Assembly: GCF_000385135.1 (NCBI RefSeq)
Contig: NZ_ARQM01000014.1
Location: forward strand, 1-64,000
DNA: 64,000 nt
Reading direction: 5' to 3'
Source: Promicromonospora sukumoe 327MFSha3.1
GTDB taxonomy: Bacteria; Actinomycetota; Actinomycetes; Actinomycetales; Cellulomonadaceae
In this document: in pieces, positions 27,268-36,927 of the stretch
Numbering within the stretch: position 1 is the stretch's first letter
Layout: the number at the start of each line of letters is the position of its first letter
The notes under the pieces: model-generated
The model's database searches: none
Told to the model about the DNA's origin: nothing
The model's input: only the letters and a program-made list of their open reading frames with translations
Program-made: the position numbers and the translations under genes

Positions 27268-27984
27268 ATGGGCGCCCTGGACCGCTTCGAGAAGAGCGTG
27301 GAGCGCATGATGAACAACGCGTTCGCCAAGGTGGGACGTGGCGAAGTGAAACCCGTCGAACTGGCGAGCAGGCTGCGGCGCGAGCTGGACGACCGTGCCG
27401 CGGTCGTCGGACGCGACCGTACCGTCGCGCCGAACGAGTTCACGATCGAGCTCGCTCCCGACGACTTCGCCCAGATCGAGGCGTGGGGCGCACAGACCCT
27501 CGCCGACGAGCTCGCGTCCAACATCACGGCGTACGCCGCGACGCAGCACTATGCGTTCGTCGGCCCCGTGAGCGTGACGTTCGACGAACAGTACGAGCTG
27601 GTACCCGGCCGTTTCACCGTGCGCTCGCGCAGCGTGCAGGGGAGCGTCGCCCCGGCGACCTCCGGCGCGCCGACCGGACGGCACCCGCTCATCGACATCG
27701 ACGGGCAGCGATACCTGCTCACCGGGCCGGTGACCGTCATCGGGCGTGACGCCGAGGCGGACATCGTGGTGGACGACCCGGGTGTCTCCCGGCGGCACCT
27801 CGAGATCCGCGTGACGCCGGACGGCGTCGTCGCGACCGACATGGGCTCGACCAACGGCCTGTACGTCGAGGGCCACCAGGTACCTGCCGCGACTCTGCTC
27901 GATGGCAACACGATGACCATCGGCCGTACCCGCATCATGTTCTGGACCGGCAGCGCGTCCGGTGCGGACAACGAGGACTGGTGA
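27268..27984 (+). CDS. fhaA: DUF3662 and FHA domain protein FhaA
   Basis: 238 residues, start ATG with GGAAGGAGG just upstream. The N-terminal DUF3662 domain (about 1-115, 'MGALDRFEKSVERMMNNAF') and the C-terminal FHA domain (about 150-228, 'VIGRDAEADIVVDDPGVSRR' and 'DMGSTNGLYVEG') define FhaA. The FHA domain binds phosphothreonine on kinase substrates; in mycobacteria FhaA binds phosphorylated MviN and tunes peptidoglycan precursor export. It is the first gene of the seven-gene fha-pst-rod-pbp-pkn run. Here it lacks the long linker seen in larger homologues. Confidence 0.96.
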   Translation: MGALDRFEKSVERMMNNAFAKVGRGEVKPVELASRLRRELDDRAAVVGRDRTVAPNEFTIELAPDDFAQIEAWGAQTLADELASNITAYAATQHYAFVGPVSVTFDEQYELVPGRFTVRSRSVQGSVAPATSGAPTGRHPLIDIDGQRYLLTGPVTVIGRDAEADIVVDDPGVSRRHLEIRVTPDGVVATDMGSTNGLYVEGHQVPAATLLDGNTMTIGRTRIMFWTGSASGADNEDW

Positions 27985-27994
27985 AGAATCCGAG

Positions 27995-28486
27995 ATGAGC
28001 GAGCTGACGTTCACCCTGCTCCGGCTGGGCTACCTCGTGCTGCTGTGGGTGTTCGTGCTCTCCGCCGTCGCCGTGCTCCGGCGCGACCTGGCAGGACCAC
28101 GCACCTCCAACAGCCGGCGTCGCCGGCCTGAGCAGGCGGGACCTGCCCCGACGCCGGCTCCCGGTGGCGGCGCGTCCCGCGCGCCCCAGCGCGGTGGCCC
28201 GTCGCGGCTCGTCGTGGTGGCCGGCCCCCTCACCGGGACGACCATCCCGCTGACCTCGTCCGGGGTGCTGATCGGTCGCGCGCCGAGCTGCACCCTCGTG
28301 CTCGACGACGACTACTCGTCGTCGCGTCACGCGCGGATCTTCCCCCAGGGCGGCCAGTGGTTCGTGGAGGACCTCGGTTCCACGAACGGCACCTACATCG
28401 GCGAGGAGCGGGTGCAGGGCGTCATCCCCCTCGGTCCAGGTGTGGGCGTGCAGATCGGACAGTCCGTAGTCGAGCTCCAGGGATGA
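27995..28486 (+). CDS. fhaB: FHA domain protein FhaB
   Basis: 163 residues: N-terminal hydrophobic segment ('LTFTLLRLGYLVLLWVFVLS'), a Pro/Arg-rich linker, and a C-terminal FHA domain with 'LIGRAPSCTLVLDDDYSSSR' and 'DLGSTNGTYIGEERVQG'. The membrane segment plus FHA domain match FhaB (FipA), which recruits phosphorylated cell-division and wall proteins at the membrane. The ATG at 27995 lies 10 bp after fhaA and directly precedes the hydrophobic segment. Confidence 0.95.
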   Translation: MSELTFTLLRLGYLVLLWVFVLSAVAVLRRDLAGPRTSNSRRRRPEQAGPAPTPAPGGGASRAPQRGGPSRLVVVAGPLTGTTIPLTSSGVLIGRAPSCTLVLDDDYSSSRHARIFPQGGQWFVEDLGSTNGTYIGEERVQGVIPLGPGVGVQIGQSVVELQG

Positions 28487-28493
28487 CCACCAC

Positions 28494-30017
28494 GTGACCG
28501 TGACCTTGCGGTATGCCGCGCGCTCCGACGTCGGCCTCGTCCGCTCCAACAACCAGGACTCCGCGTACGCGGGGCCCAACCTCCTCGTCGTGGCCGACGG
28601 CATGGGCGGGCACGCCGGCGGCGACGTCGCGTCCGCGCTGACCATCGCGGCCCTCGTGGGCCTGGACCGGCCCGACCACAGCTCCGAGCAGTCGATGTCC
28701 GAGCTCGAGCGCACGATCGACCGTGCCCGGCAGGATCTCGTCGACGCCACGACGGCCGACCCCGACCTGGCCGGCATGGGCACCACGGTCACGGCGCTGC
28801 TCAAGTCCGGCAACACGCTCGCGATGGCCCACCTGGGCGACTCGCGCGCGTACCTGCTGCGCGACGGCACCCTGGCGCAGGTCACGGTGGACCACACCTT
28901 CGTGCAGCATCTGGTCGACACCGGCCGCATCACCCCGGACGAGGCCGAGAGCCACCCGCAGCGCAACGTCGTCATGCGGGTCCTCGGCGACTTCGACCTG
29001 GACCTCACGCCCGACCTCTCGATCCGCGAGGCAGTGCCCGGCGACCGCTGGATGCTGTGCTCCGACGGCTTGTCCGGCTTCGTGCCGGACGACGAGGTCG
29101 CCGAGGTCCTCAACACCGTTCCCGAGCCCTACGACGCCGTCGAGCGTCTGGTCTCGATGGCCATGCGCGCGGGCAGCACCGACAACATCACCGTCGTCGT
29201 CGCGGACGTGCTGGACGACGCCGCCGCGGCCGGCACCGCCGCCACGGTCACCCCGGAGATCGTCGGCTCGGCCGCCCTCGCGGGCGTGACCGCCGCGGGT
29301 GGCGGCACGCCGTCCGCGAGCGCCGCGCCGCACTCCGAGATCGACGGCGACACCGTGACCGGCTTCAGCCGGGGCCAGGCGGCGCCCGGCGGACAGCCCG
29401 CTCCGGCGCCCGTGGCGGTGGGCGTGCTGACCGATCCCACGGCCCCGGAGAACCTCGCGGACACGCTCGAGCAGGCCATGATCGCGGGCGGCTCCGACGA
29501 GGAGCAGTACCAGCCCGACATCAAGCCGGACGACGACGAGACCGAGGAGTCCGGCGAGGAGACGCCGGTGCGCAAGAAGCGCGCCTGGCTGACGGTGCTG
29601 AGCGTGCTGCTGCTGGTGGCCGGCCTGGGCCTGGCCGGCTGGGGCGGCTACCGCTGGACCCAGACGCAGTACTACGTGGGTGAGTCCGACGGCCAGGTCG
29701 CGGTGTTCCGCGGCATCCCGGCCACGGCGGGCCCCCTGACCTTCTCCACCGCGGTCGAGCTCACGGGCACCCGCGTCGACGAGCTGCCCGCGTTCGTCGG
29801 CGACCGCGTGAACGAGACGATCCGGGCCAACTCCCTCGAGGACGCCCGCGGCCGCGCCGGGCGGCTGATCTCCGAGGCCACCGAGGAGACGGAGCCGTCG
29901 GCCTCGCCGACGCCGTCCTCCACGCCGACGCCGACCACGAGCGAGGAGCCGGCCGCCGGCTCGTCGCCCAAGTCCACGCCGTCCGCCTCGACCAAGAGCA
30001 GCGGGGGCAACGGATGA
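28494..30017 (+). CDS. pstP: PP2C-family Ser/Thr protein phosphatase PstP
   Basis: 507 residues from GTG. The PP2C catalytic domain (about 1-240) has 'VADGMGGHAGG', 'GMGTTVTALL', 'HLGDSRAYLLRDG', 'LCSDGLSGFVPDDE' and 'STDNITVVVADV', supplying the metal-binding aspartates. An acidic linker and one transmembrane helix (about 363-382, 'LTVLSVLLLVAGLGLAGWGG') follow, then an extracytoplasmic region ending in a Ser/Thr/Pro tail. It dephosphorylates PknA/PknB and their substrates. The stop overlaps the rodA start (ATGA). Confidence 0.96.
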   Translation: MTVTLRYAARSDVGLVRSNNQDSAYAGPNLLVVADGMGGHAGGDVASALTIAALVGLDRPDHSSEQSMSELERTIDRARQDLVDATTADPDLAGMGTTVTALLKSGNTLAMAHLGDSRAYLLRDGTLAQVTVDHTFVQHLVDTGRITPDEAESHPQRNVVMRVLGDFDLDLTPDLSIREAVPGDRWMLCSDGLSGFVPDDEVAEVLNTVPEPYDAVERLVSMAMRAGSTDNITVVVADVLDDAAAAGTAATVTPEIVGSAALAGVTAAGGGTPSASAAPHSEIDGDTVTGFSRGQAAPGGQPAPAPVAVGVLTDPTAPENLADTLEQAMIAGGSDEEQYQPDIKPDDDETEESGEETPVRKKRAWLTVLSVLLLVAGLGLAGWGGYRWTQTQYYVGESDGQVAVFRGIPATAGPLTFSTAVELTGTRVDELPAFVGDRVNETIRANSLEDARGRAGRLISEATEETEPSASPTPSSTPTPTTSEEPAAGSSPKSTPSASTKSSGGNG

Positions 30018-31504
30018 GCATCCTCCAGCCCGAGGAGAAGGCCCCGGCCCGTGTGGCGGAGGCGGTGCTGCTCCTCGTCGCGCTCGCGCTCGGCATGGGC
30101 GGCATGTGGATGGTGGGCTACTCGCTCGAGGACGGCCTGCCCGAGGGCTTCTGGACGTACTCGATCGTGCTGGCCGCGCTGGCCTTCACCATCCACATCG
30201 TGCTGCGCCTGCGTGCGCCGTACGCCGACCAGGTGATCCTGCCCGCGGTGGTGCTGCTCAACAGCGTCAGCATGGCGATGATCCTGCGGCAGGACCTGGA
30301 CGGCATCAACGGCGCGAACGCGTCCCGGCACCTGATGTGGACGTCGCTGGGCATCGTCGTGGCGGTGGTCGTCCTCTTCGTGATCCGCGACCACCGGAGC
30401 CTGCGTCGCCTGACCTACACGGCGATGGTCGTGGGCATCGTGCTGGTGGTCCTGCCCCTGATCCCGGGGCTGGGCCGCGAGATCAACGGCGCGCGGATCT
30501 GGATCTACGTCGGCAGCTTCTCGCTGCAGCCCGCCGAGTTCGCCAAGATCGCGTTCGCCGTGTTCTTCGCGGGCTACCTGGTCGCGAACCGCGACACGCT
30601 GGCCCTGGCCGGCAGGAAGTTCCTGGGCCTGCAGCTCCCGCGCCTGCGCGACCTCGGCCCGATCCTCATCGTGTGGGCGGTGTCGCTGGCGGTCCTCATC
30701 GGCGAGAAGGACCTCGGTACCTCGCTGCTGTTCTTCGGCCTGTTCGTCGGCATGCTCTACCTCGCCACGGACCGCGTGGGCTGGATCGTCATCGGCCTCG
30801 TGATGTTCGCCGGCGGCGCCGTCGTGGCCTGGTCGATCTTCAGCCACGTGCAGCTCCGCGTGAACATCTGGCTGGACGCTCTCAACCCCGACCTCATCAC
30901 AGGGCCGTCGTTCCAGCTCGTCCAGGGCCTGTTCGCCATGGCCTACGGCGGCATGTTCGGCGCAGGCTGGGGCGGCGGTTACCCCGAGTACGTGCCGTTC
31001 GCCTTCTCCGACTTCATCTACGCCTCGCTGGGCGAGGAGCTCGGCCTCACCGGCCTGCTCGCGATCCTGCTGATCTACCTGGTGATCGTGCAGCGCGGCC
31101 TGCGCCACGCGGTGGGCGTCCGGGACGGCTTCGGCAAGCTGCTCGCCGGCGGCCTCGCGTTCGTGATGGCCCTGCAGCTCTTCGTCGTGGTCGGCGGCAT
31201 CACCCGCCTCATCCCGCTCACCGGCCTGACCCTGCCGTTCATGGCGCAGGGTGGTTCCTCCCTGCTCGCGAACTGGATCGTCATCGCCCTCATGCTGCGC
31301 ATCTCAGACGCCGCCCGCCGCCCCTCGGCCCTGCCCACCCGCGGCGCCCTGGCCGAGCCGGTGCCTGCCGCCGTCGCCAACGGTGGTGCCATCGAGGTCG
31401 GTGGCCCCGGCGCGGGACCGGTGCAGGCCGGGACCGAGGCCGGCGCAGGCCGCAACGCGACGCCCGACGACGCGACCCAGATCGTCCGGGGGGTAGACCT
31501 GTGA
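30014..31504 (+). CDS. rodA: FtsW/RodA/SpoVE-family peptidoglycan glycosyltransferase RodA
   Basis: 496 residues, about ten to twelve membrane helices. The SEDS signature 'QPAEFAKIAFAVFFAGYLV' is present, as is the loop with 'SFQLVQGLFAMAYGGMFG', which carries the invariant residues needed for glycan polymerisation. RodA polymerises lipid II on the outer membrane face together with the class B PBP encoded next. An Ala/Gly-rich cytoplasmic tail follows the last helix. The gene overlaps pstP and pbpA by 4 bases each. Confidence 0.96.
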   Translation: MSILQPEEKAPARVAEAVLLLVALALGMGGMWMVGYSLEDGLPEGFWTYSIVLAALAFTIHIVLRLRAPYADQVILPAVVLLNSVSMAMILRQDLDGINGANASRHLMWTSLGIVVAVVVLFVIRDHRSLRRLTYTAMVVGIVLVVLPLIPGLGREINGARIWIYVGSFSLQPAEFAKIAFAVFFAGYLVANRDTLALAGRKFLGLQLPRLRDLGPILIVWAVSLAVLIGEKDLGTSLLFFGLFVGMLYLATDRVGWIVIGLVMFAGGAVVAWSIFSHVQLRVNIWLDALNPDLITGPSFQLVQGLFAMAYGGMFGAGWGGGYPEYVPFAFSDFIYASLGEELGLTGLLAILLIYLVIVQRGLRHAVGVRDGFGKLLAGGLAFVMALQLFVVVGGITRLIPLTGLTLPFMAQGGSSLLANWIVIALMLRISDAARRPSALPTRGALAEPVPAAVANGGAIEVGGPGAGPVQAGTEAGAGRNATPDDATQIVRGVDL

Positions 31505-33030
31505 ACGCGACCCTGCGCCGCCTGTCGACCGTCGTCATGGTGATGTTCCTGGCCCTGATGGTGTCGACCACCTGGATCCAGTTCGTCGCGGCGGACAGCC
31601 TGAACGACCACCCGCGCAACGTGCGCGGCACCTACAGCGCGCTCTCGCGGGACCGCGGCCCCATCGTGGTGAAGGGTGGCGAGGCGATCGCCACCTCCGT
31701 GCCCGTGGAGGACAACTACAAGTACCAGCGCACGTACTCCGACGGTGACGCCGGCGCCGCGGCGATCTACGCCCCGCTCACCGGCTACTACTCCGTGGTC
31801 GGCACGATCAGCGGCATGGAGCGGTACGCGAACAGCTACCTCGCGGGCGAGGACGACTCCCTGTGGCTCGACCGCCTGCAGAACCTCATCACGGGTGAGG
31901 AGGCGCAGGGGTCCTCGGTGGAGCTGACCATCGACCCCAAGGTGCAGAAGGCCGCCTGGGACGCCCTGGGCGACTACACCGGTGCCGCGGTCGCGATCGA
32001 CCCGAAGACGGGCGCCATCCTCGCGATGGTGTCCAAGCCGTCGTACGACCCGAACCCGCTCGCGTCGCACGACTCGGAGGCAGCCCGGGTCGCCGCGGAG
32101 GAGGTCATCAACGACAAGCCGCGGGTCAACTCGGTCGGCGGCGAGGAGCGGTTCAGCCCCTACGGGCCCACCATCAACCGCACGATCAACGCCACCTTCC
32201 CGCCCGGCTCCACGTTCAAGCTGCTCACCGCGGCCGCGGCCATCGAGTACGACGGAAAGACCCCGGACACGGAGATCCCGGCGCCGAACACCTATACCCT
32301 GCCGGGCACCTCCACGGACGTCGCGAACTTCGGCGGCATCCCGTGCGCAGGCTCGCAGCAGATGACGCTTCTCGAAGCGCTGGAGATCTCCTGCAACACC
32401 GCGTTCCTGAACCTGGCCGACGAGGTCGGCAAGGACGGCATGCAGCGGATGTTCCAGGACTTCGGCTTCACCGACTCGATCGAGGTCCCGATGACCACCT
32501 CGGTCGGCGCCTACCCCGGTCTGATCGGCGGCGAGAACGACGACGACTCGGACGCGCGCATCGCACTGTCCGGTATCGGCCAGGGCAGCGTGCGCATGAC
32601 GCCGCTCCAGGTCGCCATGATCTCGGCGGCCATCGCGAACGACGGCGACCTCATGGAGCCGTACCTCATCCAGAGCGTGCGGGACAGCGATCTCGAGCTC
32701 GTGAGCCAGACCAAGCCGAGTCGCTACAAGAGCCCGTTCTCGTCGTCGACGGCCGATGGCCTGACCAAGATGATGGAGGCCGTGGTCAACAGCGGCTCGG
32801 GCAAGGGAGCGCAGATCCCGGGCGTCGCGGTGGCCGGCAAGACCGGTACGGCGCAGGACGAGCCGCGGTCGCCGTCGCTGTGGTTCACCTCGTTCGCCCC
32901 GGCCGACGACCCGCAGGTCGCGGTGGCGGTGGTCCTGGAGAACGAGGGCCAGTCCACCAACGAGACCACCGGTGGCGCCCTCGCCAGCCCGATCGCCAAG
33001 CAGATCATGCAGGCGGCGATCTCGAAATGA
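31501..33030 (+). CDS. pbpA: Class B penicillin-binding protein PbpA
   Basis: 509 residues. GTG 31501 overlaps the rodA TGA. One N-terminal membrane helix (about 9-30), a dimerisation/pedestal region, then the transpeptidase domain with all three motifs: STFK at 237-240 (nucleophile Ser237), SCN at 297-299 and KTG at 447-449. It cross-links peptidoglycan made by RodA and is the beta-lactam target of this pair. Length is typical of actinobacterial PbpA. The next kinase gene overlaps its stop by ATGA, placing PknA in the same transcript. Confidence 0.96.
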   Translation: MNATLRRLSTVVMVMFLALMVSTTWIQFVAADSLNDHPRNVRGTYSALSRDRGPIVVKGGEAIATSVPVEDNYKYQRTYSDGDAGAAAIYAPLTGYYSVVGTISGMERYANSYLAGEDDSLWLDRLQNLITGEEAQGSSVELTIDPKVQKAAWDALGDYTGAAVAIDPKTGAILAMVSKPSYDPNPLASHDSEAARVAAEEVINDKPRVNSVGGEERFSPYGPTINRTINATFPPGSTFKLLTAAAAIEYDGKTPDTEIPAPNTYTLPGTSTDVANFGGIPCAGSQQMTLLEALEISCNTAFLNLADEVGKDGMQRMFQDFGFTDSIEVPMTTSVGAYPGLIGGENDDDSDARIALSGIGQGSVRMTPLQVAMISAAIANDGDLMEPYLIQSVRDSDLELVSQTKPSRYKSPFSSSTADGLTKMMEAVVNSGSGKGAQIPGVAVAGKTGTAQDEPRSPSLWFTSFAPADDPQVAVAVVLENEGQSTNETTGGALASPIAKQIMQAAISK

Positions 33031-34847
33031 GACCGGTCGAGGGTCTGTCGCTGGGCGATCGCTACAAGCTGGTACGGCGCATCGCCATGGGCGGCATGGG
33101 CGAGGTCTGGGTAGCGCGCGACGAGAAGCTCGCGCGCGAGATCGCCGTGAAGGTGCTCCGCGAGGAGTACACGGGCAACGAGGACTTCCTCCGTCGCCTG
33201 CGCACGGAGGCCCGGAACTCGTCGACCCTCGTGCACCCGAACATCGCGCAGATGTTCGACTACGGCGAGGAGAACGGAGCCGGCTACCTCGTCATGGAGC
33301 TGGTCCTGGGTGAGCCCCTCGCCGACCTGCTCGAGCGGGAGCCGGTGCTCCAGCCCGCCCGCCTGCTGCCGATCCTGGCGCAGACCGCTCGCGGCCTGCA
33401 CGCCGCGCACCTCGCCGGCGTGGTGCACCGTGACGTGAAGCCCGGCAACATCCTGCTGGAGCACTCCGGCACGGTGAAGATCACCGACTTCGGCGTCTCC
33501 GTGGCGCAGAACCAGGTGCCCATGACGGCCACCGGCATGGTCATGGGCACGGCGCAGTACCTGTCGCCCGAGCAGGCCGTGGGCCAGTCGGCCACGGGCG
33601 CCTCGGACATCTACGCGCTCGGCGTGGTCGCGTACGAGGCGACCGCCGGTCGCCGACCCTTCACCGGCCGGACGCCCGTCGACATCGCGATCGCGCACGT
33701 CAACGCGCCGATGCCGCTGCTGCCTACCTCGGTGCACCCCGGTCTCGCCGAGACCATCACGCAGATGCTGGAGAAGGACCCGGCCCAGCGCATCGCCTCG
33801 GCCGACCAGCTCGCGCGGCACCTCGACGTGCTCGCCGCGGAGATCGCCGAGGACCCGTTCGGCAGCTCGCGCTACGCGCGCCGCACCCGCCGGGACAGCC
33901 AGAGCTCCGGCGGGCAGCGCTCCAACAACGGCCGGTCCTCCGCGCCGCAGCCCGGCCCCTCGCACGCCCGCGGCCGCCAGACACCCTTCGGCCCGACCAG
34001 CGGCGGTCGGCACACGACCGTGGCCAACGCCCAGTCCGCGCCGCCCCAGCCAGCTCCCGGTCCGGCCGCGCCGCCCAGCACCTACAGCCCGGGCACTCCG
34101 GCCGGTGGCTACGGCTCGGGCACGCAGTCGGGCGGCTACGGCACGGGCACCCCGGCCGGTGGCTACGGCTCCGGCCCCTTCGGCTCGGGCTCCTACGGCT
34201 CGGACTCGGCCGGGTACGGCACGACGTCCGGCGCGTACGGGACCGACGCGTACGGCCGCCCCTACGCGCCAGGTCAGGACGGCACCGCTGCCGCCGGCGG
34301 TCCCGGTTCGGGGGCGTACGGCACGGACTCCGCCGGCTACGGCTCGGACTCCGCGGGCTACGGCACCACGTCGGGCTCCTACGGGTCGGACGCCTACGGC
34401 CGTCCGACAACGCCCGGCTACGTTCCGCCGCCGGCGGCCGGGAACGGGACCGCGCGCTCCTATCCGTCGCGGCGCGACCTGCACTCGACACGCCAGGACG
34501 GGCGAAGGGTCCCCCAGCAGGGACGCTCGGGAGGGCACCCTGGTAAGGGACGGCGCAGCCTGTCGTCCGACATCCAGGGCTTTCTCAACGGGATCGAGGA
34601 TCGTCTGGGGATGCGCGTGTCCTGGCCGCTGGTCGCACTCGTCGCGCTGCTGCTCGTGGTCCTCGTCATCATGCTGGTCACCGGGGGCGGCAACGACGGC
34701 GCTCTGGGGGAGCCGTGGGGTTCCTCCGAAATCTACGCTGAAACGCTGAATCCCCCGGCAGCGGCCGGACTGGCCGCTTCTGGGATGATGCTCCTCAACG
34801 AGTCGTATGCCCTGAGGCCGACGGCCATGACATCAAAGGACCTATGA
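33027..34847 (+). CDS. pknA: Transmembrane Ser/Thr protein kinase PknA-like, with Gly-Tyr-rich linker
   Basis: 606 residues. The kinase domain (about 10-270) has the Gly-loop 'IAMGGMGEVWVARDEKLARE', catalytic 'HRDVKPGN' (Asp136, Lys138) and 'ITDFGVSVA'. A linker of about 300 residues contains many short G-Y-G-S/T units ('SGGYGTGTPAGGYGSG'), encoded at about 34087-34430. A basic stretch and one transmembrane helix (about 532-552, 'WPLVALVALLLVVLVIMLVT') precede a short outer tail without PASTA domains, as in PknA. PknA phosphorylates division and wall enzymes. The pknB start directly follows its stop. Confidence 0.93.
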   Translation: MRPVEGLSLGDRYKLVRRIAMGGMGEVWVARDEKLAREIAVKVLREEYTGNEDFLRRLRTEARNSSTLVHPNIAQMFDYGEENGAGYLVMELVLGEPLADLLEREPVLQPARLLPILAQTARGLHAAHLAGVVHRDVKPGNILLEHSGTVKITDFGVSVAQNQVPMTATGMVMGTAQYLSPEQAVGQSATGASDIYALGVVAYEATAGRRPFTGRTPVDIAIAHVNAPMPLLPTSVHPGLAETITQMLEKDPAQRIASADQLARHLDVLAAEIAEDPFGSSRYARRTRRDSQSSGGQRSNNGRSSAPQPGPSHARGRQTPFGPTSGGRHTTVANAQSAPPQPAPGPAAPPSTYSPGTPAGGYGSGTQSGGYGTGTPAGGYGSGPFGSGSYGSDSAGYGTTSGAYGTDAYGRPYAPGQDGTAAAGGPGSGAYGTDSAGYGSDSAGYGTTSGSYGSDAYGRPTTPGYVPPPAAGNGTARSYPSRRDLHSTRQDGRRVPQQGRSGGHPGKGRRSLSSDIQGFLNGIEDRLGMRVSWPLVALVALLLVVLVIMLVTGGGNDGALGEPWGSSEIYAETLNPPAAAGLAASGMMLLNESYALRPTAMTSKDL

Positions 34848-36869
34848 GTGGTGGAGAACACGCCCCGCGTACTCGCCGGCCGTTATGAGGTCGGCGAGCT
34901 CGTCGGCCGTGGCGGCATGGCCGAGGTGCACATCGGCCACGACACCCGCCTCGGTCGTACCGTCGCGATCAAGGTGCTCCGTTCCGACCTGGCACGCGAC
35001 CCGTCGTTCCTCACGCGCTTCCGGCGTGAGGCGCAGTCGGCTGCCGCGCTGAACCACCCCGCCGTCGTCGCCGTGTACGACACCGGCGAGGACATCCACC
35101 AGAACGCCGCCGGCGAGGACGTGCACGTGCCGTTCATCGTCATGGAGTACGTCGAGGGACACACCGTCCGCGACATCCTGACGGACGGCGCCGCGGTGCC
35201 GATCGAGGAGGCCGTCGAGATCACGGTCGGCGTGCTGAGCGCGCTGGAGTACTCGCACCACGCGGGCATCGTGCACCGCGACATCAAGCCCGCGAACGTG
35301 ATGATCACGCCCACGGGCGCGGTCAAGGTGATGGACTTCGGCATCGCCCGGGCCATGGCCGACTCCGCCGCGACCATGACGCAGACGCACGCCGTGATCG
35401 GCACCGCCCAGTACCTCTCGCCCGAGCAGGCCCGCGGCGAGCAGGTGGACACCCGGTCCGACCTGTACTCGACCGGTTGCATGCTGTTCGAGCTGCTCAC
35501 GGGGCGCCCGCCGTTCCAGGGCGACTCGCCGGTCGCCGTCGCCTACCAGCACGTGGGCCAGGAGCCGCAGCGCCCGTCGGAGGTCGCCACCGACGTCCCC
35601 GAGGTGCTCGACCGCATCACCCTCAAGGCCCTCACCAAGGACCGCGACCACCGGTACAGCACGGCGGCGGAGTTCCGCCGCGACCTGGAGGCCGCGATGC
35701 GCGGCGGCCAGGTCACCGCGCCCATGGTCGGCGCCGCGATGATGGGCGCCACCCAGGTCGGGGGCCAGCCCGCCTACGGGGCCACGCAGGTCATGACGCC
35801 CGGCCAGGGCAACTGGGGTCAGACGACGGCGCAGCAGAGCCCCGTCACGCCGGGCAACGGCTACCCGGGCCCGCAGACCCGCGGCGGCCAGCGCGAGCCC
35901 GAGAAGAAGAGCAAGGCCCTGATGTGGTGGCTGCTCGGGATCGCCCTGGCGGCGGTTGCGGCCATCGTCATCGCCATGGTCATCAACGGCGACGGCGAGA
36001 AGGAGCCGACGACGGTCGCCGTGCCCAGCATCGCGGAGGGCATCACCGCGGACGAGGCGAAGGCACAGATCGAGGCCGCCGGCCTGACGTTCCAGCAGGC
36101 CATCGACAAGGACTCCGACCTCGACGAGGGCATGACCACCGGCACGACCGAACCGGGCGTGGGCACGGAGGTCGAGCCCGACTCGACCGTCACCGTGTAC
36201 GTCGCGGGCGCCCCAGGGCAGATCAACATGCCCGCGCTGAAGAACCTGTCAGAGGCCGACGCCAGGGCCAAGCTCGAGGAGCTGAACCTCTCGGTCAGCG
36301 GCACCGAGACGGAGAACAGCGCGGACGTCGGCAAGGGCCAGGTCACGAAGAGCGAGCCCAGCGCGGGTCAGACCGTGCAGGAGGGGTCGGACGTCGTCCT
36401 GTACCTCTCGACCGGCCAGGTCACCGTTCCGGACCTCACGGGCCAGTCGCGTGAGGCCGCCGAGCAGCAGCTCAAGGCCATCGGCCTGAGCTACGAGTTC
36501 AAGGAGGAGCCGAGCGAGGACGTCTCCGAGGGACTGGTGGTGCGTACCGACCCCAAGGGTGACGTCGACCAGAGGTCCTTCGTCACCGTCTTCCTCGCCA
36601 GCGCTCCGGAGCCCAAGGAGACCACGGTGCCGGCGGACCTCCTGGGCAAGACGCTCGAGGAAGCCCAGGTCGCGTGCACCGGCGTGCAGATCACCTGCGA
36701 CAAGGCGTCCGAGGAACCGTCGGACGTCTTCCCGGCGGGCCAGGTCATCCGCTCCGACCCGAACCCCGGCTCCACCGTGGACATCGGCGCGTACATCAAC
36801 CTCGTGATCTCGACCGGTCCGGAGGGCGGCGGTCCCCCCGAGGGCGACGGCGAGGACATCATCCCGTAA
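34848..36869 (+). CDS. pknB: PASTA-domain Ser/Thr protein kinase PknB
   Basis: 673 residues. GTG 34848 abuts the pknA stop; AAAGGA lies seven bases upstream. Kinase domain about 1-280 with 'HRDIKPANVM' (Asp145) and the 'DFGIARAM' activation segment containing Thr-rich 'SAATMTQTHAVIGT'. Transmembrane helix about 357-381. Four PASTA repeats outside, the first near 'VPSIAEGITADEAKAQIEAA' and the last near 'VPADLLGKTLEEAQVACTG'. PASTA domains bind muropeptides or lipid II, so PknB links wall status to phosphorylation of the complexes encoded upstream. A strong hairpin ends the run. Confidence 0.97.
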   Translation: MVENTPRVLAGRYEVGELVGRGGMAEVHIGHDTRLGRTVAIKVLRSDLARDPSFLTRFRREAQSAAALNHPAVVAVYDTGEDIHQNAAGEDVHVPFIVMEYVEGHTVRDILTDGAAVPIEEAVEITVGVLSALEYSHHAGIVHRDIKPANVMITPTGAVKVMDFGIARAMADSAATMTQTHAVIGTAQYLSPEQARGEQVDTRSDLYSTGCMLFELLTGRPPFQGDSPVAVAYQHVGQEPQRPSEVATDVPEVLDRITLKALTKDRDHRYSTAAEFRRDLEAAMRGGQVTAPMVGAAMMGATQVGGQPAYGATQVMTPGQGNWGQTTAQQSPVTPGNGYPGPQTRGGQREPEKKSKALMWWLLGIALAAVAAIVIAMVINGDGEKEPTTVAVPSIAEGITADEAKAQIEAAGLTFQQAIDKDSDLDEGMTTGTTEPGVGTEVEPDSTVTVYVAGAPGQINMPALKNLSEADARAKLEELNLSVSGTETENSADVGKGQVTKSEPSAGQTVQEGSDVVLYLSTGQVTVPDLTGQSREAAEQQLKAIGLSYEFKEEPSEDVSEGLVVRTDPKGDVDQRSFVTVFLASAPEPKETTVPADLLGKTLEEAQVACTGVQITCDKASEEPSDVFPAGQVIRSDPNPGSTVDIGAYINLVISTGPEGGGPPEGDGEDIIP

Positions 36870-36876
36870 GGCACGA

Positions 36877-36904
36877 GGCCCTGACCGGACTCCCGGTCAG
36901 GGCC
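36877..36904. terminator. Bidirectional terminator between pknB and pabA
   Basis: GGCCCTGACCGG, loop ACTC, CCGGTCAGGGCC, 8 bp after the pknB stop and 24 bp from the convergent pabA stop. Confidence 0.8.
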
Positions 36905-36927
36905 GCAGCACTACCTGACGTCGCAGG

